A stretch of 64,000 nucleotides of DNA from Echiichthys vipera. Taxonomy: Eukaryota > Chordata > Actinopteri > Perciformes > Trachinidae. The notes beneath the pieces were generated by a model. That model searched no databases and was not told where the DNA came from. It was given only the letters and a program-made list of their open reading frames with translations. The DNA lies in NCBI GenBank assembly GCA_963691815.1, contig OY829646.1:28549772-28613771 (forward strand), read 5' to 3'. A program made the translations under genes and the position numbers. Shown piece after piece: positions 20,501-32,806 of the stretch (positions are counted from its first letter, which is position 1; each line of letters starts with the position of its first letter).

Positions 20501-23500
20501 TTTGTTCAAATTGTATTGATAGAGTTAAGTTATTGTTTAGCCAATAAATCATCCCAGATGGATTAATTCAAACAGGAAATGTATTACATTTATGGGATGC
20601 TGTGGTCATCTATTGAGGTGGTAACCCAATGATGGGAATGATGGGGTACCTTGGTATTGCCCAACAACCCCCGAACACCTGCAAAATGCCCATGTATCAT
20701 CACATAACTGGTTAAGTTGCTCTCTAGTAAGAGAGAGTAGATAAGCAAGCTGAAAGCTAGGTACAGAAAGAGCTTGATCAAAAATGGTGTCTAAAGAGAG
20801 ACCATAGATGAAGAATACATGTTGAATTTTTAACTGGGCTGGTTTGGAAAGGAGCGAAACAATTTTACTTCTGACCTGGGTTAAGTGTATGCACATCCAA
20901 AAACTTGGTGCTGGAACTAAGACAAGTTTCAGGAAAGATACTTGTCTAATCACATCTGTCTGTTAACTGCTCTATGCTTAGGCTCTTCAGAAATGTTACA
21001 AATCCGTTGAAAGGTGTCCTTATGATTGCAATCAAGACTGTTTTCTGTTATTCACACAGGTAGAAATCATCTGGAAATTTGTTAGTCCATGTGGCGTGCT
21101 ACCCTAATTTACAACTGCCCTGAAGATCCATCAAATAAGTCATCTTTTTCACCTGCGTCACTATTGCTTGTGTGTGTCTTACTGACACTTGAGCTGTGTA
21201 CATCACTTGTACATAAGATTAAATAGCTAAGGATCAAAGGCTGTGCTCTCTGAAACAGCAGTGCCCCAATAAATCTCTCCCTCTGTGTAAAAGAGACAAT
21301 AAGAGAGCAAGAGATGAAGAAACATGCTGGATATGGGAACATGTTTGCTTGGAGGGGGGATGTATGTATGTACTGTATGTGTGGGTGTTATTTCATATGT
21401 GTGTTGTGTAGACTGGTGTGTCCTAATGCTACACTGGAATCACGGTTCTCCCCAGTGTATGTACCCTGTTTACTTTGTTCTTCTCTCTATGTTTCCTGTA
21501 CTGTGTTGGCTGTCTCTCGACTGGCAGCTTTCCAGAAAGAACAGCTTCCAATATTAGTGTGCTTGAATGCACACATGCGCGTGAAAAACACGCACACACA
21601 TAACATATGTACACACACACTTTGAAAATGATCCTTAGACAATATTACTAAGTCTGGTAAAAGTGAAATTGGCTTGGACAAAAATTCTGTCTCTGCCAAC
21701 AAAAGTTTTTTCATACCTCTCCAAACTTTTTTTTACTAAGTGAAATTAAATATAGATCTGCCCTGCTTTTGTGAGTAATACCAAATTTACTGCAGGATCC
21801 TTTATTAGGTACAAACCTGCCACCGTCTGGTTAAGATCTGTACACAGTTGTGGTAAGCCACTCCTCGTTAAAGTCCGGAGTATTCTATTTCTCTCAACCA
21901 TTTCTCATAGAACCAAGGTAACAGTTTGCAAACTTTTATTTTGTCCATGTAGTTGTGCAGAAACCATCTACATTTGCACAATATGTAGAAATGTACAAAT
22001 GTATGGCCCAATTTAGCCACTACTAATTGGGGTCTCAAAGGGGGCATATGGTCCTCGCTTCTGGTTTTATTACCATGTGTCATAAAGGTGTATATGTTTT
22101 CTGGATAGGACAGTAATGAATATTGCCTCAGGTGTCCTGCCCAATAGAAATAGATGCAGAGGTTATTTTGGGGCAGCACTGAAGTTCTGCTGCTAGCTTG
22201 TTGTTGCAGCAGAAGTGTCATGGTTGTTGAGACAGCCATACTTGCTTTTTGGTCTCTTTGGTGGTTTTATCCGTGTATCCTCCACATGCAATTCTGCATT
22301 CACCTGTCACTGCTACATCTAATTAGTTACAATCCCCTGTGTATTTTTTTAATGGCCATACATGGGACATTGGAAGTGGGAGACATGTCACTACTAAACC
22401 CTAGACATGGATCCACATGCTTCTTCTGAACACCAGAAACTTAAAAATACTTACTGCTTGACCCATTTAAAAGAAGACTCAGCATATCAAACAAAGAGGC
22501 ATCTGTCAAAATATGCTTTACCACATCCCTTGATCAGAAACTTTTTCCTCCCTGTGTATCAGCAGCAATTCCCCAGCTTTTCATTGAATGTTACAAGCTG
22601 TCTTTAAACTGCATGTTTAAACATTTTTTTTTATTTTTCCTAAACTAACTGCGGTAGAGGCAATGTTTTGAGAAGCATGTGACGTTCACATGGTATATGT
22701 GACCAGCCCATCTGACCTGTGAGCCTGTCAAGCATATGGATACACAACATGTGAGCATGGATAGGGACATCTGTCCTTGCCATTTAATATTCATGATCTT
22801 GTTGGGAAAGGTTGGTAGGTTAATGTAAATTCCACAGTAATACAATTTATGTATATTTATATATATAGGTTTACTCTGCGTTTTCACAAAATAGTTAAAC
22901 ATTAACTGTCAGTGAAATTCATTATCTACTCCTATGGTGTATAATATGCTTGTTTTGCTGACGCAATAACGAAAGCTTCCATCACAGTGTTAGACAAGCC
23001 AAAGTCCAAACCCTTAATGCAGACCATCCTTTCCTCCTGCACAATCCTTGCCAAAACCTCCCTCAGTCCCTGTGCAATAGCCTCTCCAGTGTGCTCTTGG
23101 GGGGAAAAGAAATGCAGTTTGCAGACTTCTCATTGTTAAGTCACCACTGATATAATGAACTGTAAGGTTCATATAAGGCTCTGTTGTAGAAAATATTCTG
23201 CTTTCTTCAGATCCTTTAAAATCTCCCTCCACATTTGGTATACAGAGCACGTAGCCCTGCTTTTAAGAAACAATTGTGAAAAGGGATTATATAACATTTG
23301 TTAAGGGTATTAATCATTTTCTTTAAACCCCCGTTGTGCACGGCATTGATGGGAACCCTGTCTAATGCCAAGTAATAAGTGATAGCCTCTGTTCTCTCCT
23401 TTTGCCTCTGGGAGATTCACAGACACAGGCACACATCAAACATGTCGGTTCTGCTGGTTTGGCAAGTAATGAAAGGATGGTGTGTAAAGAAATGATCTGT

Positions 23501-24558
23501 TTATACACCTAAATGTTTTATTTTAAATTATCAAGTGTATGAATGTCCTGTGGGACTGAAAATGCACCAGCCTCCATTTTGGTTGATAATTATTCTAGAA
23601 TAACATGTTATTTTATCTATATTCACGTTTGTCATACCTCACCCCTGAACAGCATCCTCAAAGTATGCAACTCCAGTGGGTTTGAAGTTAGAGGGATTTG
23701 TCTGTTCTCATAGAATTAGGGTTTCAATGTGTTATCTTTAATTGTTTTCACGCTGTTTTCCTTCTAATGAATCCTGTCATGAACCCCTCTAATGTGGCAC
23801 CAAGAAATGGCCATCAACCAAATGACGCAAGAGCTGGTCAGCCTTCAAGGACGCCTCCGTATCAGGGATGAAAAGGCAGATGGGGCGCACACAATACAGC
23901 CTGACTGATCATGCACAGAAGGCACACAACACTCAGAAATACTCAGGAAATGGGTTGCACCAAACATACAGTATCAGTATCAGTATCACAAGGATACATT
24001 TGAACATTTGGCCCGAAGCTCTCAATACCAGTAAATTAACATTAAAGCAAGGAGGGCAGCTGTGAGCCATATTACTCATTTTACTCAGATTTAACACTTC
24101 CCTCAACCAAAGTTTGGTGTTTCACATGCACAGGTCAATCACTCGCTTTGTTGAAGCCAGCAGTAAGGCTCACTTCAAAGAGAACAACTTAAGGAGAATC
24201 TCTCACAAGAAAGAGACCTTAGCACCATTGGAAGCTCCCACTGGGAAAATTATTTGAGGAGGTGGACAGCAATGGTTTCTTACCAAAACCAAAATGGCAA
24301 TAGGAAAATGCCCTCTATCACCAGATACTAAAATAAAGAAAAGACTGTAGCGATCAAACCAAGACAGTGGGCTGAGCCCCCTGAATCAACCCATCAACTT
24401 GAAATGTACCTTTTAAGACTGGAGATGAGTGCCCTGCAGTTCTCAAAATGCATGTTCTTTATTTTTTTTACAATTATGTTTATAAAACTGATGCTCATAA
24501 GGGGCCTTGTTTGTGAGTTATTCAATAATTTGTGCTTTAATTATTTTTCTTCAATATT
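20501..24558. other. Non-coding DNA, nothing recognised
   Basis: About 4 kb without a recognised exon or transposon end. The open frames here (for example 20606-20953, 21314-21625, 21868-22239) lie opposite other frames and carry no domain motifs. GTATCAGTATCAGTATCA at about 23971 is a minor simple repeat. Confidence 0.5.
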
Positions 24559-24660
24559 TTGGTAACTCTTTATATGATCACTCCATCTATAGTGCATTAT
24601 GAGGATAGAATTCATAGTGAATCATAATGCATATATAGTGCTTCATGAGTTCACTCATAA
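24559..24660 (+). repeat. Left terminal inverted repeat
   Basis: Imperfect reverse complement of about 27787-27880, best conserved over CATCTATAGTGCATTATGAG. Confidence 0.65.
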
Positions 24661-24910
24661 ACACAATGCTTTTTGATATCACAATATAAACATTCATAAA
24701 ACATTATACACATATCTTATAATGATATATAAGTTCAAGTGTCTTACGGATGGTCTTTCCTAGTTATGTATAAACTAGGTTAAAGGGGCTCTTAATGTAT
24801 TATATAAGTCCCACCAGTCAACCACTAATTTATACCTATGGCCAAGAGCACCCATTATACACTTCATCATTATAAGACACATCTATGCTGTTTTATGATT
24901 GTTGATATAG

Positions 24911-25454
24911 TGCTAGGATCCCTGTCCTGTCAGGCCCTTCCCTCTTCCTTTTGTATGAGTTTGTCTCCCTCTGTCTGTTTTCCCCTGCTTGTGTCTTTCC
25001 TTTTGTGTGTGTCTGTCGTTGCTGGTAGGTGTGGTTTCACCCAGCTGTGGCTCATCACCTCATCAGCGCTGGATGGATAAAAAGCTGGATGTGGCTCACA
25101 TTCGGCGCCAGACCGTTTTCGCATTTACGTGGTATCGTGTCTCTCTTGGTTGGCTCCCAATTACCCATGCTTGTTTGCTATATCTGTGTTGCTCTGTTTT
25201 TTGTTAACTGTTTCTTTATTTCTTTTGTTTTAGTTTTCCGAGTTCCTGTTTGTCCACCACCCGTTCGTGTTTGTCTCCTGATCCCCACGTTTGTTCTCCG
25301 GCATCTACACCCGGACCCCGTTCCTGTTTTCCCGATTCCCTGGACACTGTTTGTCATTTGTTTTTTGATTACACGTTCATTTACTTCTTACTCAGTGTCC
25401 ATGTCTGCATTTGGGTCCCAATATTCTGAGTTATTCCCCGCACCGTTCATGACA
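24911..25454 (+). mobile_element. Solo LTR of a Gypsy-like retrotransposon
   Basis: The block starts TGCTAGGATCC and ends TTCATGACA, so it has the canonical TG...CA ends. It is flanked by the 5-bp direct repeat TATAG (24906-24910 and 25455-25459). It interrupts the TIR element, whose sequence joins cleanly when the 544 bp and one TATAG are removed. Its texture (T-rich, GGATAAAAAGCTGG near the middle, many TTTGTTT and CCCG words) fits a fish Gypsy-type LTR, but the family is inferred. No internal region, primer-binding site or polypurine tract is present on either side. It therefore arose by LTR-LTR recombination. Confidence 0.75.
25074..25084 (+). promoter_or_regulatory. TATA-like box inside the solo LTR
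   Basis: GGATAAAAAGC lies about 165 bp into the LTR, a usual place for the U3 promoter. This is inferred from position and motif only. Confidence 0.4.
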
Positions 25455-26437
25455 TATAGTGCATAAGAAAGCATTATGTCTGTTGATGAGTGTAGGATAA
25501 GAAGAGAGAACTACATTTATTATAATAAATTAATTAATCACCTTATTAAGTATTAATTAGGTTAATTAATTAGTCCTCGTTAATAAGGGGCACCATCACC
25601 GTATAGACAAGTACTGTGGACTAAGCCCGATGGAAACCTAGTCACCTGCAATAATTAAAATAATACTTTTCTAACAGTTTCTCTTATCAATTAATTGTAT
25701 CAATTAATTTCTATCATTCTCAATCTGAAAAGGGTTGTTCTTGTAAAACAGTGACCTCAAAACTTGGCAAAACAGAATGAAAGCTCACAGACAACAGCTG
25801 TAGTTTTGGGGGTTTTACTACAAAAATATGAATATATTTATATACATAATATAGATGATGGATTATAACATGATATGACACACCTGAGAATAACACAGAA
25901 AATGAATGAGCATGGTAAAGCTATGATATGGAAGTGCAATTTCCAATCATACCTTTATAGAAAGTAACGTTTAATATCAAAAGGCCAGTGGTCACCAGAT
26001 CTGCTCATTAAAGTACCAACGTCATCTCACCAACTCAGCTTTGTAGAAGGGGGATCCAAGAGGAAGGAGGTGTATTTCACAGCTCCAGAGCAGTCGACCA
26101 GACGTGCAGAACACCGGGTCTCTCTCAGGGCAGGCAGAACCAAGTGGGAAGAGGATTCTTCAGAGGCCAAGGAGTGGACGGGCTTTCCAACAGAGCAGCA
26201 TGCGACTGCCTCTCGATAGAGGACGCTTCACTATGGCAACAGATATTCAGTGTCATGGGTCACTTTGGTTGTGAACCCTAAATCTTCAGCTTCAAGCCAA
26301 AAAGAATCTTTATCGATTCTTCAACTTCAGCAGCTTTGAGTTAGGTGGATGAGAGTTGGTCTTTTCTTGCGAGCTCTTGGTGAAAAGTGGATTTTGATAT
26401 AGACTTTAAAGGGTATCTTTGCGCCGTTGACTAAAGC

Positions 26438-26571
26438 TTAATTTCTCCGGCCAAGATAAAATTAGCTTGTTCCCAAGAACACGAGCACTAACTTAAGGTG
26501 ACGTTTAATTTCTCCGGCCAAGATAAAATAAGCTTGTTCCCAAGAACACGAGCACAAACTTAAGATGACGT
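26438..26571. repeat. 67-bp tandem duplication (2 copies)
   Basis: Units 26438-26504 and 26505-26571 share TTAATTTCTCCGGCCAAG and TTGTTCCCAAGAACACGAG and differ at about three positions. The copies are recent or homogenised. Confidence 0.9.
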
Positions 26572-26802
26572 TTGACTGATTAATAAAATTTTATAAATCA
26601 AATAAAACACTGAACTTTGTTGAAACAAAGTCAGGCTGAAAGTTACTTGTAAAAATAAAAACAAAAATAAACTAGATAGATGTTACAAAATAAAAGACTG
26701 TACAATAGACAAGACTAAGAAGGAAGAAGTGAGAAGTCTGAGGAAATCTTCTAGAAATCGGAAGAGACAGCTTGGGACTACTATCTTTAAGTCCAGTTCT
26801 AA

Positions 26803-26868
26803 GGGGGGGGGGGGGGGGGCCTGGATAATGAGATGCATTCATTTTCCCGCCTAAAGTGGGGGGGGGGG
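26803..26868 (+). repeat. Paired G runs (G17 and G11)
   Basis: A G17 run at 26803-26819 and a G11 run at 26858-26868 are 38 bp apart. They have G-quadruplex potential, and the lengths may be slippage-prone. Confidence 0.9.
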
Positions 26869-27786
26869 CACCCTCTTTCCTTTGTCTCCAAAGACAAGAT
26901 ATCAGTTTTCATATACATATACAAATCAGGCCGAGTGTAGGCATAATGTGAACATGTAACCTCTTAGATAATAATCCTGGGAAAATGTCAGTCACAGTGA
27001 CAGTGACACAATACATCAAATGATAACATATCCATATGTTAAAATAATCATTTGTTGATAGTAGTCTAGATATACGTTTGATAATGTTAAAATAAGATCC
27101 TCAATGATAATATGCATACAGAATGGGACAAACTTAAAATATAATCCTTGGTGGGTCCTTAATGTCAAGACTTACATTATCAGGTTTAATATCACCACAT
27201 TTCTGTAACTTTGGCAATCTTGATCATAGAACGACTAGAGTCATTCCAAACAACACTAATTACTTTACAGATGAATAAAATACACATAACATTTTATACT
27301 TCCTATAATAGTTATCTTTAAGAACATATTAAAGTGTGAGTCTCTGGTCATCTTATCTGTGAGATAATGATCCTGTGGATGCTCATAAAAGCGTCACAGG
27401 TTTCTGTTAGAGGAATGTTTCTGGGGGGGTTGAGTTGAGAGTCGAGGTGCAATAAAATTTCTCTTGAGAAAGTCTTTTCTCCATTAGTTAACAGATACAT
27501 TTTACGTTTTGACAGTGTTTGTTTGTTTTACATAAATTAGTCTTACATGGTTCTTCATTTAATGACCTTGACGTCATTTTGTTCATTTTTCAGTGTGTTT
27601 TTGCTTCACCTAAAATGTCAAAAGGGTCCTGAGAGTGGAGAAGCAGGGAGGGGCCAGTTGAGTTCAGAACACATGTGCAGTTCTGACAAAGCATCAGAGA
27701 TTTCTGATCAGACTGGCCTCTAAGGACGTCATCACAAAATGTGTCCCCATTCTTTTGATGGCAACATATGGGGCAATGTAGCCTAC

Positions 27787-27880
27787 ATGAGTGTAGTCAT
27801 AAAGCAGTAAGGCATTATAATTCATCATGAATGTCCTCATAATAAACTATAGATGTGGTCTTCTTGGAAAGTGTTGCCAT
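27787..27880 (-). repeat. Right terminal inverted repeat
   Basis: Partner of 24559-24660. The outermost shared motif in reverse is TGGCAACACTTT. Confidence 0.65.
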
Positions 27881-30800
27881 AATGGGCATTAGAAATAACA
27901 CATATGGGGATAACAGAAACTCAACAACCAAGGACCGACCAAGTGCCTATGGCAAAAATCAATTGTGTCCTCTTGTTTACGCTCTACACTGACTGAAAGA
28001 TGACCTTTGAATTGCATATTTAGTTATTCAGCCTACTTTAAATCATTACAAATCATTGAACTAATTACATATACCAAGACAAACCTGTTACCCGACTGGA
28101 TAGATACAATGTAATCTATAATTTTAAAATGAGGATATGCAATGAACCGTCTGGCTTCATTCATATTGGCATGAAACATTGACAATCTAAGATATAGGTG
28201 GTATCCTGGGACTTTATCACCACTGCACCTTGAGCTGAAATGAATGAAATCCTTTGGTTGTGGCTTGAGGGCCTGAAAAACAATCTGGACCTCAGAGGTG
28301 ACAGCCCATGGATAAATAATGTAAATACTAAGATACAACCTTTTATTGAAGTTTTTTGTGTGTGGGGACTATGAATGACTATAGTGAGCGTCCCAGTGCC
28401 AGGGGATAAAATGCTGTCACTGCACAGTGTATAAAGGGCCTCAAGTGACATTTGTCAGTGAGACTGACTAGCATTCCAAATTAAGCATATAACCTTTATG
28501 AAATGATAATCAATCATGCATCTCCAACACAAAACCATATAACCACAACATATTGTGTAAATTAATTCTTTATTTATTAAAGTAGAGACATGGTTGGACC
28601 ATTTGGTGTCCCATTACTCTGTGCACAAGTCTGCAGAGTCTAGAGCCAATAAGTCTACCTACTGTCTGTGCAGCCCCTAAGGACATGTCTAACACCATAA
28701 TCATAGCTTTCCTTCACATATGATCAAATGCTGGTCTGAATTGTTTGCGATTGGTCAGATAAAAGAGAGGAATTTCCTCACGTAATGTCTGCTGATCTTA
28801 CTTTTGTTCAGTGTAAATAATGGTTTACAGACTAGCTAGGAGTGATAGATACTGAGAAATTCATTTGAAAAATATTAACATGAGCACCTAGTTTCACAAT
28901 CCTACTTACCCCAAATAATAAATAAATAAAACCTACAAAACTTATAACAATTGTCATTGTGAAAGATGCTGGATTTCACAGTAAATAACATCAGTTTCCA
29001 AACTCACTTTGTTTGAAGCCTGTGGGTGTCTATTGACTGCTTGTGACTCACATTTTTAAGAGAGATTTATGAGAGAGTAGCTACGCCCCCAGCACAAATA
29101 GCCACTGTGGACACCAGCCACAAAGTTGTATGTTATTTGGACTCTTTTTGATGAAGTCAGTGGAAAAGTAGCCTATTTTGAAAGAAAACAACTATTTAAA
29201 ATGACAATATAAGAGAAATGTATGCTTTACAGCAGTATATAATGTCAAAGTATATCACAGTGTGCAGAAAAATATTTCTTTCAAATAATCATTGGATAAG
29301 TGGTCTAAAATTAGACCTGGTTTCATGGTGCATCTTTAGAATCCTAACTTATCTAAAGGCAACAACCTAACCCTAAGTACAGACAGTGTAGTGTATGTTA
29401 AGTGTATGAATACAAATTGGCATCAAAATGTGTCTCTGATCTACATATTGGAATCCGTGTTTTTTTTGACACTTATCTTAATGAAGTTTTCCTCAACCGA
29501 CATTCAAAAAAGCCAGAGCTGTCCGAAATATTCCAATCAAAAATGCCAGCATTTTTTTTTGTCAAATTCCAACTTACTAATATACATAACCTTCTATGCA
29601 AGAGCTATGTAGCTCTCCTCACGACCATTTGTTACAGCACTCTGCATTGTGGCTTAACATGATTACTTGATATTTTGTTACTGGCCATAGCATGCACTGA
29701 ACATTAACTGCGCATTTATTGACATAAACGTTTCTTTGCTGATGAATGTTAATGAACTCTACATTTTGTGAATCAGCCTGAACAGATTTATCAGATTTAT
29801 CAAGCAAACAGTTGACACACAAACATTTCCCCTTCTTTCCTGAGAATTGATAAATACAGCATTTACATATAATAATTGTACATATGATACAGTAACAGAT
29901 GTAGATTATCACACCCACTGATGAATGGGTGCCATTTTAATTAATCTCTGTGATTAACTTTAATTATAAGAGAAACTAGATGACTGACTTAATTTATCAG
30001 GCTGTTCAAAACTGGGTACAACACTAATAATGAACTAGCTGCACTAGTTGTCCCTTAATATTTAGTCTCATGATTAGGAGATAGCTGAATGATTTTATTC
30101 ACCATGCCGAGTCTAATCAACGCATTTTCTCTCTGCTTTTCCCTAGATGCACCCTAACAAAAGCTTCAGAAGACAGCTTCAAAGGGAAATAAAAATAAGA
30201 ATGGACGTATCATTCTACAGGAGTTTATTACCGCCAAGTATCCCATTCACACATCACTTCTGAGAGTCAGCTTCAATACTTCAAAAAAGCCTTGTGTGAA
30301 AATGAGTTTGTGCACAATTGAATATACGGTATAGACTGCATCTATATATATACTGTATATATATATATATGGAATACTATACTAATACTATATAAGAATG
30401 ACCAAACATCCATCTTGATAAATTGACTGTATTGAATTCCTCTCCAAAATAATACTGGAACACTTATTGTTATACTGTTATATTTGTCATATAGGGATCT
30501 AGCTTAGGTAGTGAGACTCCTCTGACTCCAGGTCACATGTGGCCATTTCACAAATTTTTTGTAGTATAAAACAATGAAAAGCAATAATATTTCAAATTTA
30601 TTGAGGTACATATTGGGCGCCAAAGTGACTGATTTTACACCTTCAAGACTATCATGCAGGCTAAATAATTCATAGACTTAATTTGCAGGCATTGAATACT
30701 CACAAACACTTACAACACCAGCCTTGCTGAAAATGTAATGAGACAGGATGCCTTTTTTATTTTCAAAGATTCACTCAAGCCTTTTTTTTCAGTTATTTGC

Positions 30801-31389
30801 TGAAGTTTGAATGCAGCAGGTTTTGATGTCTGCTCCAAATGGTGCACTTTGCCATGGAGACGTGCAATTTGTCAACACTTCAAATTAAACATCTCACGTT
30901 TAACCACAAATTTCACAGTGCTAGTGTCAGTTCTCTGGTCTTTTGAGAAAGTTATACAATCTAAAAAGATAGAGGCTAGATGTTTTGTTTGTTTTTTTGT
31001 TTTTTTAAATGACAGTCTTCAATAATGCCTAGATTAATGTGTTGTGGGGATAGGTGTGTGGGAAGCACAACTTCAAGGACAAAAGTAAAATTATGAATGG
31101 AGGGGAGTTAGTAGCTTGACGCAAATGTCTACCTTTGGCTAATATGTATTTTGGAACATCTGCTGGTAGCAAATTAACTTATACACCACAATCAATATAA
31201 AATTTAAAAAAATGCTTATTACTATTATTATACTAATTTTAAATGTATCCTGGACATACTGTATCTGACAGAAAGATAACAATGGAAACCTACAGGTGTC
31301 AGGAGTAGGAATACAATGATCAAAGGTATTTCCCATTGGTAGCTTTCTAAACCCCCCCATGAAAAAATTTATCAACTTATCGAGCAAGC
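27881..31389. other. Non-coding DNA with a (TA)n tract
   Basis: No exon or transposon end was recognised. An imperfect (TA)n tract lies at 30341-30370. The small open frames (28033-28451, 29391-29918, 30807-31025) show no domain. Confidence 0.5.
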
Positions 31390-31480
31390 CTGTGAATGTT
31401 CTCATTTGTCCAGGTCATCGTTATCCCCCAAAGCAATTTCAGTCAAAAGCAACTGGACTTGGTTGTTTGTCTACGAAGAC

Positions 31481-31511
31481 ATTTCACCTCTCATACAAGA
31501 CGCTTCATCAG
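31481..31511 (-). ncRNA. Hammerhead-ribozyme-like core (PLE copy B)
   Basis: On the minus strand it reads CTGATGA, a GCGTCTT...GAGAGGT block with weakened stem II pairing, and GAAAT instead of GAAAC. It is likely inactive. Confidence 0.35.
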
Positions 31512-31679
31512 TTCATGTACGCATCTGACCAGGCTGGGACTGGTCCGACTATCTGGTGTGGAGATTCAGGTATTTAACCTCTCACAAGGCCGATGATGTC
31601 ACTGGAACCCTTTGTGCTCCAAGTGCCAACGACCGTCGTTGGCGTGACAGTCATTGCTGGGAAGTTGGTTTGGAGTTTG

Positions 31680-31682
31680 TTA
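31680..31682 (+). repeat. TTA target duplication, left
   Basis: TTA precedes the insertion and is repeated at 32807-32809. Copy A has a single TTA at the same place (CGTTAGTGCTC). Confidence 0.8.
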
Positions 31683-32039
31683 GGGCGCACTCACACTGTC
31701 CATCCGTACCATGCCCAAACAGGTTTTACAGGCAAAGCCTAGTTCGTTTGACTAGTGTGAATGCAACCACACTGTGCCTAGCTGCGGCCAGCTTGCCGGC
31801 CACGGACCGTTTGGGAGAGGTGGGCTGTTGTAAGGCACGTCTGCACATGTACGAGCACGAGCGTGCGCACGTGTACAAGCACAGGCACGAGGTCTCTGAT
31901 GTCACTTTATGTGCGCCTGTTCGGACATAGAAAAATCAAACAGCGAAAGGTTCACGTTGATGTAATGCGGAGGTGGAGTGTTTACTGAAGATTTGGTCAA
32001 ATGAAAATATTCAAAAACAGTCGGACAAGATGCACAAAA

Positions 32040-32515
32040 ACTCTGAGTTCTATGGCACTGTTGAACCTGCACTCCGGCTCTGTAGCGGGGTTTGCCAGCG
32101 GGGTTATTGGGTATTCCATTAGGGGACAACCTTAAGTCACCTAGAAGAACCATACCAAAATGTTAATCATCTGATACCTTGTTTGATTTAATGCAATTTA
32201 TCGAGGGTAGCCACTTACCGAGAAGATGACTTTGGCTCTGTAGTGCGCTTTCCTGCAGCCGCGCGCCAACACATTATTTCATTCATCTTCAACTGCTTGC
32301 CCCTGTCGGGGTCGCGGGGGGCTGGAGCCGAGCTGTTTTGAAATATAAAGAATCGTGTGTGTCCCCTGGCCACCACGTTTAAAAGCGATAGCTTGGAATC
32401 TCAAGTCACCTGTACATTTATCGAGTGGTAGTTTTTGGGATTGATGAATGCGTAATCATTCATGGATGGTGCCTTCAGATGCACATGAGTACAATCAATT
32501 GCTCCAACCACAATT
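32040..32515 (-). pseudogene. Harbinger-type DDE transposase, broken
   Basis: On the minus strand, VVGAIDCTHVHLKAPS (first catalytic Asp) and NPKNYHSINVQ occur at 32515-32410. After a TGA in place of Cys come SKLSLLNVVARG and FIFQNS. The SINE tail at 32271-32329 then interrupts. Further on (about 32155-32040) LLGD, then in a shifted frame PLMEYPITPLANPATEPE and FNSAIE, match the C-terminal block before the catalytic Glu, which is lost. GTAAGT (about 32220) and a TTCTTCTAG acceptor-like site suggest a possible ancestral intron. The gene is dead through at least one stop, one frameshift and the insertion. Confidence 0.8.
32271..32329 (-). mobile_element. SINE 3'-tail fragment inside the Harbinger transposase
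   Basis: The reverse strand reads GGCTCCAGCC, CGACCCCGACAGGGGCAAGC and GTTGAAGATGAATGAA. This is the same 3' end as the SINE at 17831-18135, so it is a 5'-truncated insertion of about 60 bp. Confidence 0.7.
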
Positions 32516-32806
32516 TTTATTTTTTTTATTGTTTTAAGAATCCGTATGATCTGTTCTTAATATATGACTGCTTATGCTTAATGACAGCTGAGGTTTGTTA
32601 ATTATTTTCAGCCAGATTTTGCTGTGCTGCACAGCAAATCCACAGGCTCTAATTTGAGTACACAATCGCAGACCTGACGTGAGATCTGATCGTAGCTCCC
32701 ACTCACGTCCAAATTGATAAATGCCGAAGTTTGCTTGGAAATGGTCGTACGCCAGCTTTTCTGCCGTACGTTCATTTGATAAATGAGGGCAAATGTGAGT
32801 GCGCCC

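Larger units (their letters stand above)
25460..27786. other. 2.3-kb non-coding interior of the TIR element
   Basis: It has no open frames with family resemblance. It is AT-rich, with TTAATTAATTA clusters near 25520-25590, a 67-bp tandem duplication (26438-26571) and two G runs. It could be a separate inserted non-autonomous element; I could not find its boundaries. Confidence 0.45.
24559..27880. mobile_element. Composite non-autonomous DNA transposon with terminal inverted repeats
   Basis: The left end (24559-24660) starts TTTGGTAACTCTTTATATG. The right end (about 27787-27880), read in reverse, starts TGGCAACACTTTCC. Both continue with CATCTATAG, a TTATGAGGA block, TTCAT, AATTATAATGC-like and CTTTATGA / CTTCATGAG words for about 95 bp. 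GGTAACACTTT-type termini are common in fish non-autonomous DNA transposons. Inside are a solo LTR (24911-25454) and about 2.3 kb of non-coding DNA. No transposase was found. The divergent arms suggest age. Confidence 0.65.
31683..32806 (-). mobile_element. PIF/Harbinger DNA transposon, decayed
   Basis: The ends are GGGCGCACTCACA and, at the right, TGTGAGTGCGCCC, a 13-bp inverted pair. They are flanked by TTA, the 3-bp TWA duplication typical of PIF/Harbinger. Inside, the minus strand encodes recognisable Harbinger transposase pieces (32040-32515). No Myb-like second protein was seen; at 1.1 kb the element is much shorter than autonomous copies, so it is internally deleted. It carries a small SINE-tail insertion at 32271-32329. 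Confidence 0.85.

Noticed and set aside
24989..25466. 145-codon plus-strand frame
   Set aside because: It lies within the solo LTR, is T-rich and hydrophobic by composition, and has no domain.
25460..27786. Endogenous retrovirus interior beside the solo LTR
   Set aside because: No gag, pol or env frame, primer-binding site or second LTR was found, and target duplication on both sides of the 544-bp block shows a solo LTR.
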